Assembly (NCBI GenBank): GCA_900544115.1
Contig: UQTW01000037.1
Location: 1-18,526 of the forward strand
DNA from: an uncultured Collinsella sp.
Lineage (GTDB): Bacteria > Actinomycetota > Coriobacteriia > Coriobacteriales > Coriobacteriaceae
DNA length: 18,526 nucleotides
Reading direction: 5' to 3'
Both the position numbers and the translations under genes were made by a program. Shown here piece by piece: positions 7,466 to 14,522 of the stretch. Position 1 is the first letter of the stretch, and every line of letters starts with the position of its first letter. The notes beneath the pieces were generated by a model. The model was not told where the DNA came from. It saw only the letters and a list, made by a program, of their open reading frames with translations, and made no database searches.

Positions 7466-8857
7466 CTACACCTTCATCGGCGCCGGCTCATGCGGCTCGC
7501 CGTTCAGCTCGACGATGACCTGCGTCCCCACGCCCTCCTGGGACTTCACTCGCATGCCAGAATCTTCCCCGTAAAAGAAATGGATGCGCTGAAGCACGTT
7601 GAAGAGCGCCAGGCCGCAGCCTCGCTTGATGGAGCCGTCGGCGGTAATGCTCTCGGGCTCCTCTCGGCGATGCTGCTCAAACAGGTGCGCGCAGACTTCT
7701 TCGCTCATACCGATGCCGTCATCTTCGACGATGATCTCCAGACCGTCATCGGTCTCAAAAGCCCCAACACGAATAGAAAGCGGCTCGGTCTCGCGCTGGG
7801 CATGCTTGATGCAGTTTTCGAGCAGCGGCTGTAAGATAAACGGCGGCACCATGCTGTCGCGCACCTCAAAGTCGATGTCGACCGAAACGCGCAGACGGCC
7901 GTCGCCATACCGGGCCTGCATAAGATTGATATAACGAGTGCCCTGTTCCACCTCATGCTCGAGCGTGGTGAGCGTATCGGAGTCAGAAAGCGTCTGACGA
8001 TAGTAATTGGAGAAGTCGATGAGCAGCGATCGCGCCTTGTCGGGCTCGGTTCGAACGAGCGACACGATGGTGCTGATGGTATTGAATAGAAAATGCGGGT
8101 CGACCTGCGACTGCAGGGCGCGAAGCTCCACGCGGGCCGTAAGCTCGTCCTGGCGCTCGAGCTCAAAGCTGGCGAGCTGCGTGGAAATGAGATCGGCAAA
8201 GCCCGAGGCAAGGGCCGTCTGGCGCATATCGATGCTGCTCAGGCGGGGGTAATACAGCTCGAGCGTGCCCACACAATGCCCGCGCACGGTCAGCGGCGCG
8301 ACAATGCCGGCGCGCAGGCGGGGAAAATAGCCGCCTGTCTCATTGGAGGCGTCACGCGAAAATACACTCTGTTCGCCGGACTCGATCACGTTGAGTGTGG
8401 TCTTGAGCACGACCGGGGTGCCGGCGGGACACTTTGTCGAATCCTCGCCCCAACTTGCCAACACCTGCTTGCCGTCGGTAAAACAGATGGCCGACGCGAT
8501 GGTCTCGGACAGGATGATTTTGGAAGCACCCAGTGCCGCTTCGGGCGTAAGGCCACGCGACGTGTAGGCGAATATTTTTGATGCGATGGCGAGCGTACGG
8601 TCGGTTGCGCTCGATGTGAGGTCGTCGGGGACCACAAAGACATACGAGAAAAAGAAGCACAGCATGACCATGCCGGCAATAACGACAACGCCCGGAACGG
8701 GATTGGGATTATCGGTTAAATCCCAGATAAGCAGCAGGATAAGCGCCGGAACGACAATACCGAGCAGGATGGCCTGAACCACATGCTGGGCCGTGCGAAA
8801 GACCTTGGTAGAGTTGTAGCTCTTGCCCAGAATCAGCCTGTTTAAATCCACCGTCAT
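7466..8857 (-). CDS. LytS-type sensor histidine kinase (system 2)
   Basis: Membrane sensor kinase, 463 aa. Two hydrophobic segments (about 25-46 and 55-76) are followed by a GAF-like region (about 90-215) with the same ASGFADLISTQLA linker pattern as system 1. The H-box reads QVDPHFLFNTIS, with H255 but Asp253 where the family normally has Asn. N-box is PLLENCIKHA (N348), G1 box EDDGIGM, G2 box RGCGLALFN. The start is uncertain: AAAAGGGG touches the ATG at 8857 directly, whereas a GTG two codons later (8851) sits at a normal 6-nt spacing and may be the real start. It begins 27 nt after a terminator-like hairpin and is followed by its LytTR partner. Confidence 0.92.
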   Translation of the reverse strand: MTVDLNRLILGKSYNSTKVFRTAQHVVQAILLGIVVPALILLLIWDLTDNPNPVPGVVVIAGMVMLCFFFSYVFVVPDDLTSSATDRTLAIASKIFAYTSRGLTPEAALGASKIILSETIASAICFTDGKQVLASWGEDSTKCPAGTPVVLKTTLNVIESGEQSVFSRDASNETGGYFPRLRAGIVAPLTVRGHCVGTLELYYPRLSSIDMRQTALASGFADLISTQLASFELERQDELTARVELRALQSQVDPHFLFNTISTIVSLVRTEPDKARSLLIDFSNYYRQTLSDSDTLTTLEHEVEQGTRYINLMQARYGDGRLRVSVDIDFEVRDSMVPPFILQPLLENCIKHAQRETEPLSIRVGAFETDDGLEIIVEDDGIGMSEEVCAHLFEQHRREEPESITADGSIKRGCGLALFNVLQRIHFFYGEDSGMRVKSQEGVGTQVIVELNGEPHEPAPMKV

Positions 8858-8883
8858 CCCCTTTTATCTACCGCACCGATAGC

Positions 8884-8910
8884 AATAAAGAGGGCCGCAA
8901 GCGACCCTCT
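8884..8910 (-). terminator. Terminator-like hairpin between amidohydrolase and kinase 2
   Basis: On the minus strand AGAGGG (8910-8905) pairs with CCCTCT (8894-8889), and an inner CGC/GCG adds stacking around a 2-nt loop. A TTTATT tract follows. It ends the amidohydrolase message about 58 nt past its stop, yet stands only 26 nt before the kinase start, so it may also act as a leader attenuator. Confidence 0.7.
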
Positions 8911-8912
8911 CC

Positions 8913-8927
8913 ATTGCATTATGCAAT
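8913..8927. promoter_or_regulatory. 15-bp palindrome with embedded CATAAT
   Basis: ATTGCAT-T-ATGCAAT is a perfect inverted repeat with 7-bp arms and a single central base. Its minus strand contains CATAAT, a fair -10 hexamer for the kinase-regulator genes downstream. The -35 side is poor (TGTAAA 16 nt upstream). It could be an operator overlapping a promoter; binding protein unknown. Confidence 0.35.
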
Positions 8928-8968
8928 CAAAAACTGTGTTTTACATCCAGCCATCGACAAACGGTATC

Positions 8969-10246
8969 TTAGGCGCTGTATTTGTTAGCCTCGCCAAAAG
9001 TGCCAGCCTCGACGATCCAGCCGTCCTTCATGATGACGTCCATGTTGTCGGTGTTGAGCACATGGATGTCGGCGGCGACGTCACCGTTGACGACCAGCAG
9101 GTCGGCGCACTTGCCGGCCTCGATGGAACCGGTCTCGTCCTCGATGTGGCACATCTTGGCACCGTTGAGGGTGGCGCAGGTGATGGTCTCGACCGGGGTG
9201 AAGCCGATCTTGTCGACGAACTCGTACATCTCCTCGATGGAGCAGGTGCCGTACGGGGTGACGAAGGAGAAGGAGTCGGAGCCGATCGTCATGACGACGC
9301 CGCGCTTCTTGGCCTCGCGCAGGCAGTCGTAGTTGCGCTGCAGCTCCTTCTCGACCAGGGTGCCCTCGTACTTGTCGTGCAGCTCGGGGACGTAGACGGG
9401 CGGATAGGTGGCGTACCAGGTGGGCAGGAAGGCGATCGTCGGAGTGAAGAAGGTGCCCTGCTCGGCCATGAGGTCCATGGTGCGCTCATCGATATCGAAG
9501 CCGTGAATCAGCTGCTCGCAGCCAAAGCGAACGGAATCGTAGGCGGCGGCGTGGTTGTTGTAGCAGTGACTCCACACGGGGATGCCGACCATCTTTGCCT
9601 CTTCGACCACGGCCTGGATCTCCTCGGAGCAATAGTGCTGGTCGCGACCGGAGTCCCAGCGCCAGATGCCGCCACCGGTAGCCCAGATCTTGATGGCATC
9701 GGGGTTCTCGCGCAGGCGACGACGGACGGCCTTGCGCAGATCCCAAGGACCATCGACCTGGTCGCCCCAGGGATGGGATTCCTTGTTGAGCTCCTGGGTG
9801 CAGTGGTGGGAGTCACCGTGGCCGGCAACGCGGCAGAAGCCAAGACCAGTGGCCAGAACGCGCGGGCCCTTGAAGACGCCCTTGTCGATGCAGTCGCGAA
9901 TCTGGATACCAAAGCGGCCGATCTCGCAGACGGTGGTGAGGCCGTGGGTGAGGCAGTCGTAGGCCTGCTTGACGGCGACGGCCTGCTTCTCGAGGAGCGG
10001 CTGCATGACCCAGTCGGTGTCATCATCGGTCAGGTTGCCCGAGAAGTGCAGGTGGGTGTCGATCAGGCCGGGAAGGACGGTCTTGCCGGCGGCGTCGATA
10101 ACCTCAACGCCCTCGGGAAGGTCCTGCATAGCACCGGCATACTCGATCTTGCCGTTGTCGTCGACGAGAACGAGGGAGTTCTCGACCGGCTCGGCACCGG
10201 TACCGTCGATGAGCTTGCCGCCAACGATTGCATACTTAGTGGACAT
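8969..10246 (-). CDS. Metal-dependent amidohydrolase, imidazolonepropionase/prolidase-like subgroup
   Basis: Amidohydrolase-superfamily enzyme of 425 aa, probably cytosolic. A small beta domain flanks a TIM barrel. Ligands: HLHF (H65, H67) on strand 1, K186 in AIKIWATGG (probably carboxylated), H227 in PVWSHC, H248 in LIHGFD, and D324 in TIGSDS. This set matches the subgroup containing Xaa-Pro dipeptidases and related N-acyl or cyclic-amide hydrolases; the substrate cannot be read from sequence. Cysteines are numerous, as is common in anaerobes. The start at 10246 has a perfect AAGGAGG at 5 nt. The gene lies 131 nt behind an APC permease on the same strand, so hydrolysis of an imported peptide, amide or cyclic amino-acid derivative is likely. 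Codon use is strongly biased, suggesting high expression. Confidence 0.88.
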   Translation of the reverse strand: MSTKYAIVGGKLIDGTGAEPVENSLVLVDDNGKIEYAGAMQDLPEGVEVIDAAGKTVLPGLIDTHLHFSGNLTDDDTDWVMQPLLEKQAVAVKQAYDCLTHGLTTVCEIGRFGIQIRDCIDKGVFKGPRVLATGLGFCRVAGHGDSHHCTQELNKESHPWGDQVDGPWDLRKAVRRRLRENPDAIKIWATGGGIWRWDSGRDQHYCSEEIQAVVEEAKMVGIPVWSHCYNNHAAAYDSVRFGCEQLIHGFDIDERTMDLMAEQGTFFTPTIAFLPTWYATYPPVYVPELHDKYEGTLVEKELQRNYDCLREAKKRGVVMTIGSDSFSFVTPYGTCSIEEMYEFVDKIGFTPVETITCATLNGAKMCHIEDETGSIEAGKCADLLVVNGDVAADIHVLNTDNMDVIMKDGWIVEAGTFGEANKYSA

Positions 10247-10256
10247 GGTTCCTCCT

Positions 10257-10370
10257 TATGGATCCATATAGTGGGCGAGGCCATGTTGGGTTATGGCCTC
10301 ACAAAGCTACCCAAGTGGTGCCGGGTTCGGTGCGCGGAAGAGAGGGGTCCGCGCACCCGATCCGCCCCGG
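10257..10370 (-). other. Structured leader between permease and amidohydrolase
   Basis: Three inverted repeats fill this gap. The first has a 10-bp perfect stem (10329-10338 with 10348-10357), inside a possible outer CCGGG/CCCGG pair (10321-10325, 10366-10370). The second is GAGGCCAT/ATGGCCTC (10277-10284, 10293-10300) with an 8-nt loop. The third is the 12-bp palindrome TATGGATCCATA (10257-10268) abutting the ribosome site. None is followed by a T-tract on the minus strand, so they are not intrinsic terminators. They may stabilise message ends or tune translation. Confidence 0.55.
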
Positions 10371-10377
10371 CTAGGCG

Positions 10378-11829
10378 TTATTTTTTGCGGGAATTGGTGA
10401 AGGCCATGAGGGCCAGGCCAACGGCCAGCCAGCCGATCACGATGCTCCACTCCACCATGTTGAGGGAGGCGGGAGAGAACGGGATCACGAGCAGGCCAAT
10501 GATGGTGCCGCAGGCAACGATAGCGAGGCTGATGCCAAACTTGCCGCCGGGCACCTCGTAGGGACGAGGCAGGTCGGGCTCGGTGAAGCGCATACGCAGG
10601 CAAGCGAGGGCGACCATGCCGCAGGAGAAGATGAAGGCGAGGGCCGACACGTTGGTCAGAGGGATGAGCATGTTCTTGCCCAGGAACGGACCGACGACGG
10701 TGATGACGCCCAGAACGACGCAGGCGAGCTTGGGAGCGCCGGACTTGGGATCGACCTCGGCGAACTTCTCGGGCAGCTGACCCTTGCGGCCCATGGCGAG
10801 CATGATGCGGCTCGTGGCGCCGTAGAAGGAGTTCATCGGGCCCATGGGTCCAAGCGTGGCGATGACGAGCATGGCCAGGTACAGGAGCATGTTGATGCCC
10901 TTGAGGCAGGCAAGCGCGGGAACCGGGCTCTTAACAAACTCATGCCAGTCGAGGATGGTGCCGAACGAGTAGATGCAGACCATGTAGAAGCCGCCGGCGG
11001 CCAGCAGAGCCAAGGAGATGATCTTACCGAACTTGTTCCAGTTGAGGCCCTCGGCTGCTTCCTCAGCCTGCTGAGGAATGGTGTCGAAGCCGGCGTAGAA
11101 GAACGGGGTCAGAACCAGGACCGAAACGATGCCTGCGAACAGGCTGGTGCCCTCGGTAGCGGGCTTGCCGCCGCCAGCACCGGTGACCTGGGAGAACACG
11201 GGCATGGCGTTGTCCGGCGAGCCGGTGAACAGCGAGACGCCCATGGCGAGCAGCATGCCGCAGAGCAGGGCCTTGGTCAGGAAGGCCTGCAGCTTGGCGG
11301 CCGAGCTGGCACCGCGGAAGTTGAGGAAGATGACGTAGGTTGCAAAGCCGAGCGCGATTAGCGTCGGGAACAGGTAAACGTCGGCGCCCAGGATGGTGTA
11401 GAGCTTGACGGCGCGCAGCCACTCAAGGCCGGGCAGGCTGCCGAACATCTCGGACACGAGGGTCGAGATGGCGATGGCCTCCCACGGGCACAGGATGCCG
11501 TTGCCCAGGGCCAGGAGCCAGCCGGTGATGTAGCTCATCGTACGGCCAAAGCTACGATCGACATACTCGACGATGCCGCCCGAGATGGGGATAGCAGCCG
11601 TGAGCTCACCGAAAACAGCTCCGACGGGCACGAGGAAGATTGCACCCAAGAGGAATGCGATCATAGCGGGAACGGGACCGCCGCCCACGACCATCCAGTC
11701 GCCGACCTGCAGAACCCAACCGGTACCGATGATGGCACCGAAACCGATGGTGAAGAAGTTCCAGAGCGAAAGCGTTTTCTTCATGCCGCCGTTGTCCTCG
11801 ACTGCAACTTCTGCGTTCTTGTCCGCCAT
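10378..11829 (-). CDS. APC-family amino-acid permease
   Basis: Cytoplasmic-membrane transporter of 483 aa with about 12 hydrophobic segments, normal for the amino acid-polyamine-organocation superfamily. The first helix carries the substrate-binding motif FGAIIGTGW. The family's conserved EL..AIPISGGIVEYVDRSFG segment follows, and PFFYAGFDTIPQQAEEA near the middle is typical. The substrate is not evident. The start at 11829 follows a GGAGGGG site at about 5 nt, and the next in-frame ATG upstream (11868) lies beyond that site. It is the first gene of a probable two-gene unit with the amidohydrolase. Codon use is strongly biased, like nifJ and carbamate kinase. A perfect TGACGCC/GGCGTCA hairpin lies in its leader. 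Confidence 0.92.
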   Translation of the reverse strand: MADKNAEVAVEDNGGMKKTLSLWNFFTIGFGAIIGTGWVLQVGDWMVVGGGPVPAMIAFLLGAIFLVPVGAVFGELTAAIPISGGIVEYVDRSFGRTMSYITGWLLALGNGILCPWEAIAISTLVSEMFGSLPGLEWLRAVKLYTILGADVYLFPTLIALGFATYVIFLNFRGASSAAKLQAFLTKALLCGMLLAMGVSLFTGSPDNAMPVFSQVTGAGGGKPATEGTSLFAGIVSVLVLTPFFYAGFDTIPQQAEEAAEGLNWNKFGKIISLALLAAGGFYMVCIYSFGTILDWHEFVKSPVPALACLKGINMLLYLAMLVIATLGPMGPMNSFYGATSRIMLAMGRKGQLPEKFAEVDPKSGAPKLACVVLGVITVVGPFLGKNMLIPLTNVSALAFIFSCGMVALACLRMRFTEPDLPRPYEVPGGKFGISLAIVACGTIIGLLVIPFSPASLNMVEWSIVIGWLAVGLALMAFTNSRKK

Positions 11830-12184
11830 TGTTCCCCTCCTTTCCTTTTTGACGCCCCCTGGCGTCACCCCTTGCGCGGTCCGTTTTGCCGCGCGCTTTT
11901 ATTCCATGGCTTTAAGATACGGCCTTGGCGCAGCAGCGCCGCTCGCAGCTCGACCGAAGGCAGAACTGCAAAACGAGCGGCACCGTTTTTGGGACGAACG
12001 GCGGGAGACGTCATTCGTCCTGGACGCTTTCATCTTGTCTGCTTTTGAATACCTGTTGCCGTGACGCTTGGCGCGCGGCGCGGCAACGTTCATACCATTT
12101 GTCAGGCTTTTGGTGCACATACCCATGTGTCGTGCATCTTTTTATGTAGGATAGACAAGTTACACACGAGGCAAGGTGATTCGA
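11830..12184. other. Divergent intergenic region between permease and C39-like gene
   Basis: This 355-nt gap holds no convincing gene. A perfect 7-bp inverted repeat TGACGCC-CCCT-GGCGTCA (11850-11867) sits 20 nt before the permease start and could be an operator or leader hairpin. A second GCGCGG/CCGCGC hairpin lies at 11874-11894 and is followed by TTTTATT on the plus strand. Small stems occur near 11926-11940 and 11994-12020. On the plus strand TATGTA/TAGGAT (12143-12152) may be a -10 for the C39-like gene, without a good -35. Start-proximal AAGGTGAT (12174-12180) is the probable ribosome site of that gene. Confidence 0.5.
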
Positions 12185-13186
12185 ATGGCATACGGATACA
12201 ATGACGGCGACCAACGGCCACAAAGCGTGCGCCTTGCCGGCCGCACCACGCCAACGCCCAGAAGCACCTCCGACAACGGCAACCAGCAGCGCCCCCAAGA
12301 GCAGCCCGGGGCTTCTTCTCGGCAACAAAGCCGTACCGCGCAGCAGTCAGACCGCGTGAGCACGAGCACACGCCAACGCCAGACCGACACATCGCAGCCG
12401 CGCCGCTACGATTGCCGTACGACCGACCACTACGTTAAGCGCTCCTTTTCGCCACCTCAACGCAATCGCGGCAATTCCGCCCCTCGCCCCGCGTCGCACA
12501 CCACAAGCCACGCACTTCCAGCCCGCCGTCTACGCCTTGCGCTTTGCTCCATTGCCGCCTGCCTCGTCTTTGTGTTTTTGGGATCCTGTATCTCGCACGG
12601 ATCAGCCGGTCTTGAGCCCACTGCCGAGGACAAGCTGCTTAAAGCTCCCGTCGCGCCCGGTTACTCCTTTGCGTTCTCGACCCCACGCTCGCAATGGCAG
12701 GCCGGCACCATGCCCCACATCTACCAAATTGACCCCGCATGGTCGGAGCTGCCCTATGCCGGTGGCACTATTCGCGAAAACGCTTGCGGCCCCACTTGCC
12801 TCACCATGGTCTATATCTTTAAGACCGGCCACACCGATAAGACGCCGGTCGATATATGCGCACTGGCCGAAGCCGGCAACTACGCCCCCACTGGTGCCAC
12901 CGAGTGGTCGTTTATGACAGGCGGTGCGTGGCAGCTGGGGCTCAACGGAACACAGCTCTATAACGATTGCGAATCGATTGCCCAAGCACTTCGCTCGGGT
13001 GCGCCCGTTATCGCCGCAGTGCGCCCCGGTACGTTTACCAACGTAGGCCACTACATCGTGCTCTACGGCATCGACGATGCCAACCAGATTGGCGTCTACG
13101 ACCCCAACTCGGCCAGCCGCAGCGCCCGCCGCTGGGGCGTCGTAGAGGTCCTTAACGAAGTCGAAGCCATGTGGGCCTACTACTAG
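12185..13186 (+). CDS. Membrane-anchored C39-like cysteine peptidase domain protein
   Basis: Protein of 333 aa. Residues 1-112 are low-complexity, rich in Q, S, T, R and P, and presumably disordered. A single hydrophobic segment (about 117-135) ends in FLGSC, which resembles a lipobox but lies far too deep for an ordinary lipoprotein. The C-terminal domain (about 175-333) matches the C39-like family: C201 in ENACGPTCLTM as nucleophile, H289 in GHYIVLYG, and D306 in VYDPN as third residue. Topology is probably N-in, C-out, so the peptidase domain would face outside; its substrate is unknown. The start at 12185 follows AAGGTGAT; a GTG at 12176 overlaps that site. Its TAG stop is formed at the edge of the inverted-repeat element that follows. 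Confidence 0.8.
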   Translation: MAYGYNDGDQRPQSVRLAGRTTPTPRSTSDNGNQQRPQEQPGASSRQQSRTAQQSDRVSTSTRQRQTDTSQPRRYDCRTTDHYVKRSFSPPQRNRGNSAPRPASHTTSHALPARRLRLALCSIAACLVFVFLGSCISHGSAGLEPTAEDKLLKAPVAPGYSFAFSTPRSQWQAGTMPHIYQIDPAWSELPYAGGTIRENACGPTCLTMVYIFKTGHTDKTPVDICALAEAGNYAPTGATEWSFMTGGAWQLGLNGTQLYNDCESIAQALRSGAPVIAAVRPGTFTNVGHYIVLYGIDDANQIGVYDPNSASRSARRWGVVEVLNEVEAMWAYY

Positions 13187-13453
13187 TCATTGGGGACAGA
13201 CTCAAATGAGTGGTCTCTGGATGCCCGGAACTGCTGGCACGGAAAGCGCACCCCGCTTTGAAGTTCGATAGCGGGATGCGCTTTCCGTTAGCGGCCTGTT
13301 TGGGAAACTGGGGGCCATTTTTCGGGCAAATTCCGGGATGTATTTTCCGGTTGAGGGCCCCGGGGAAACTGTGCCCCATTTTGGACACTCATTGTGGGAT
13401 GCACTTTCCGCAGTTGATTGGTGCTACTCATTTAAGTCTGTCCCCAATGACTA
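13184..13453. mobile_element. 270-bp non-coding element with 28-bp terminal inverted repeats (MITE/REP-like)
   Basis: The ends at 13184-13211 and 13426-13453 are inverted copies of each other with one mismatch in 28. If the outer TA is read as a target duplication (13184-13185 and 13452-13453), the inner 26 bp are the true ends, as in TA-targeting IS630/mariner-type MITEs; this is inference. Inside are one inverted and three direct copies of a GGGATG..TTTCCG motif. No believable gene is present. The left end supplies the TAG stop of the C39-like gene. The transposase that would move it is not in the window. Confidence 0.65.
13240..13412. repeat. Internal 61-62-bp period repeats of the element
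   Basis: GGGATG.....TTTCCG recurs at 13273, 13335 and 13396, giving steps of 62 and 61 bp. A second shared block GGGAAACTG..(G/C)CCATTTT recurs at 13302 and 13363, also 61 bp apart. An inverted copy at 13240-13256 can pair with 13271-13287 in a 17-bp stem with one mismatch. The copies differ by scattered substitutions, so the duplication is not recent. Confidence 0.75.
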
Positions 13454-13460
13454 CCGATAG

Positions 13461-13494
13461 CAAAAGCCCCGCAGCCGGAGCGGACTGCGGGGCT
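13461..13494 (-). terminator. Intrinsic terminator of the carbamate kinase gene
   Basis: AGCCCCGCAG (13465-13474) and CTGCGGGGCT (13485-13494) form a perfect 10-bp stem with a 10-nt loop. On the minus strand it is followed by TTTT (13464-13461). It lies about 65 nt past the stop of the kinase gene and begins directly beside the TIR element. Confidence 0.85.
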
Positions 13495-13559
13495 CATGAA
13501 GAGAGGCTAGTTTGTGGGCGTCTTGCCTGGCGCCCACGGGAGAGGCAACAGAGTAGAGG

Positions 13560-14522
13560 CTACTCGTGGATGCGGGTACCGGAGAGACCGGCCATGGTCT
13601 CGGCGGCCTTGTCCAGGGCGCCGATGATGCAGGTGCGGCCCTTGCGGGAGCGGGCAAACTTGATGGCGGCGCGGACCTTGGGCTCCATGGAACCCTTGCC
13701 GAACTGGCCCTCGTCGGCCAGGCGCTCGGCCTCGTCGGCGGTGATGTCCTCGAGCTCCTCCTGGTTGGGCTTGCCAAAGTTGATGGCGACATGCTCAACG
13801 GCGGTCAGCAGGAACAGAACGTCGGCGTCGCAGTCCTCGGCCAGCAGCTCGCCGCCCAGGTCCTTGTCGATGACGGCGGGAACGCCCTTGTAGCAGCCCT
13901 TGTTCTCGTAGTCGCGGACGACGGGGATGCCGCCGCCACCGCAGGCGATGACGATGAACTCGTTGTCGAGCAGGTTGAGGATGGAGTCAGCCTCGACGAT
14001 CTTCTTGGGATCAGGGGAAGCGACAACGCGACGCCAGCCGCGGCCGGAATCCTCGACGAAGACCTTGGAAGGATCCTCGGCCATGAACTCCTTGGCCTGC
14101 TCCTCGGTGTAGAAGGGGCCGATCGGCTTGGTCGGGTTCTTGAACGCGGGATCGTCCGGGTCGCACTCGATCTGGGTGACGACGGTGGCGGCGTGCCAAC
14201 GCTTATAGCGCTTGTGCATCTCGCGGCCGATGCCCTGCTGCAGGTGATAGCCAATGTAGCCCTGGGACATGGCGCCGCACTCGGGCAGCGGCATCTCGGG
14301 GGTGCCGATGGCGTCGTGGGCAGCGGCGAAGGCGTTCTGGATCATGCCGACCTGCGGGCCGTTGCCGTGGGTGATGATGATCTCGTTACCCTGCTCGATA
14401 AGACCAAGGAGAGCGTGGGCGGTGTTGCTCACGGCCTGGATCTGCTCGACGGGGTTGTTGCCGAGGGCGTTGCCGCCGAGGGCGACGACAATACGATCGG
14501 GCTTGCCAAGAGGCTTAGACAT
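13560..14522 (-). CDS. arcC: Carbamate kinase
   Basis: Cytosolic enzyme of 320 aa that makes ATP from carbamoyl phosphate and ADP, leaving carbamate that breaks down to ammonia and CO2. Family motifs are complete: IVVALGGNALG (11-21), ITHGNGPQVG (50-59), PECGAMSQGYIGYHLQQ (80-96), VVTQIECDPDDPAFKNPTKPIGPFY with K131, GWRRVVASPDP, IACGGGGIPV and AVIDKDLGGELLA. The start at 14522 is chosen because AAAGGA lies about 9 nt upstream and the VALGG strand follows at the normal distance; upstream in-frame codons have no site. No arginine deiminase or carbamoyltransferase is in the window, so the carbamoyl phosphate source is not shown. It is a single gene with its own terminator. Codon bias indicates high expression. 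Confidence 0.96.
   Translation of the reverse strand: MSKPLGKPDRIVVALGGNALGNNPVEQIQAVSNTAHALLGLIEQGNEIIITHGNGPQVGMIQNAFAAAHDAIGTPEMPLPECGAMSQGYIGYHLQQGIGREMHKRYKRWHAATVVTQIECDPDDPAFKNPTKPIGPFYTEEQAKEFMAEDPSKVFVEDSGRGWRRVVASPDPKKIVEADSILNLLDNEFIVIACGGGGIPVVRDYENKGCYKGVPAVIDKDLGGELLAEDCDADVLFLLTAVEHVAINFGKPNQEELEDITADEAERLADEGQFGKGSMEPKVRAAIKFARSRKGRTCIIGALDKAAETMAGLSGTRIHE

Noticed and set aside
8921..10561. A 546-codon open frame on the plus strand opposite the amidohydrolase
   Set aside because: It is a mirror of strongly biased codons in the real gene: no family motifs, low-complexity V/D/G/L composition, no matching ribosome site, and full overlap with a motif-complete enzyme.
13240..13412. 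A CRISPR array in the 61-bp repeats
   Set aside because: Only three degenerate copies, repeats and spacers are not separable, the shared blocks extend through most of the unit, and there are no cas genes nearby.
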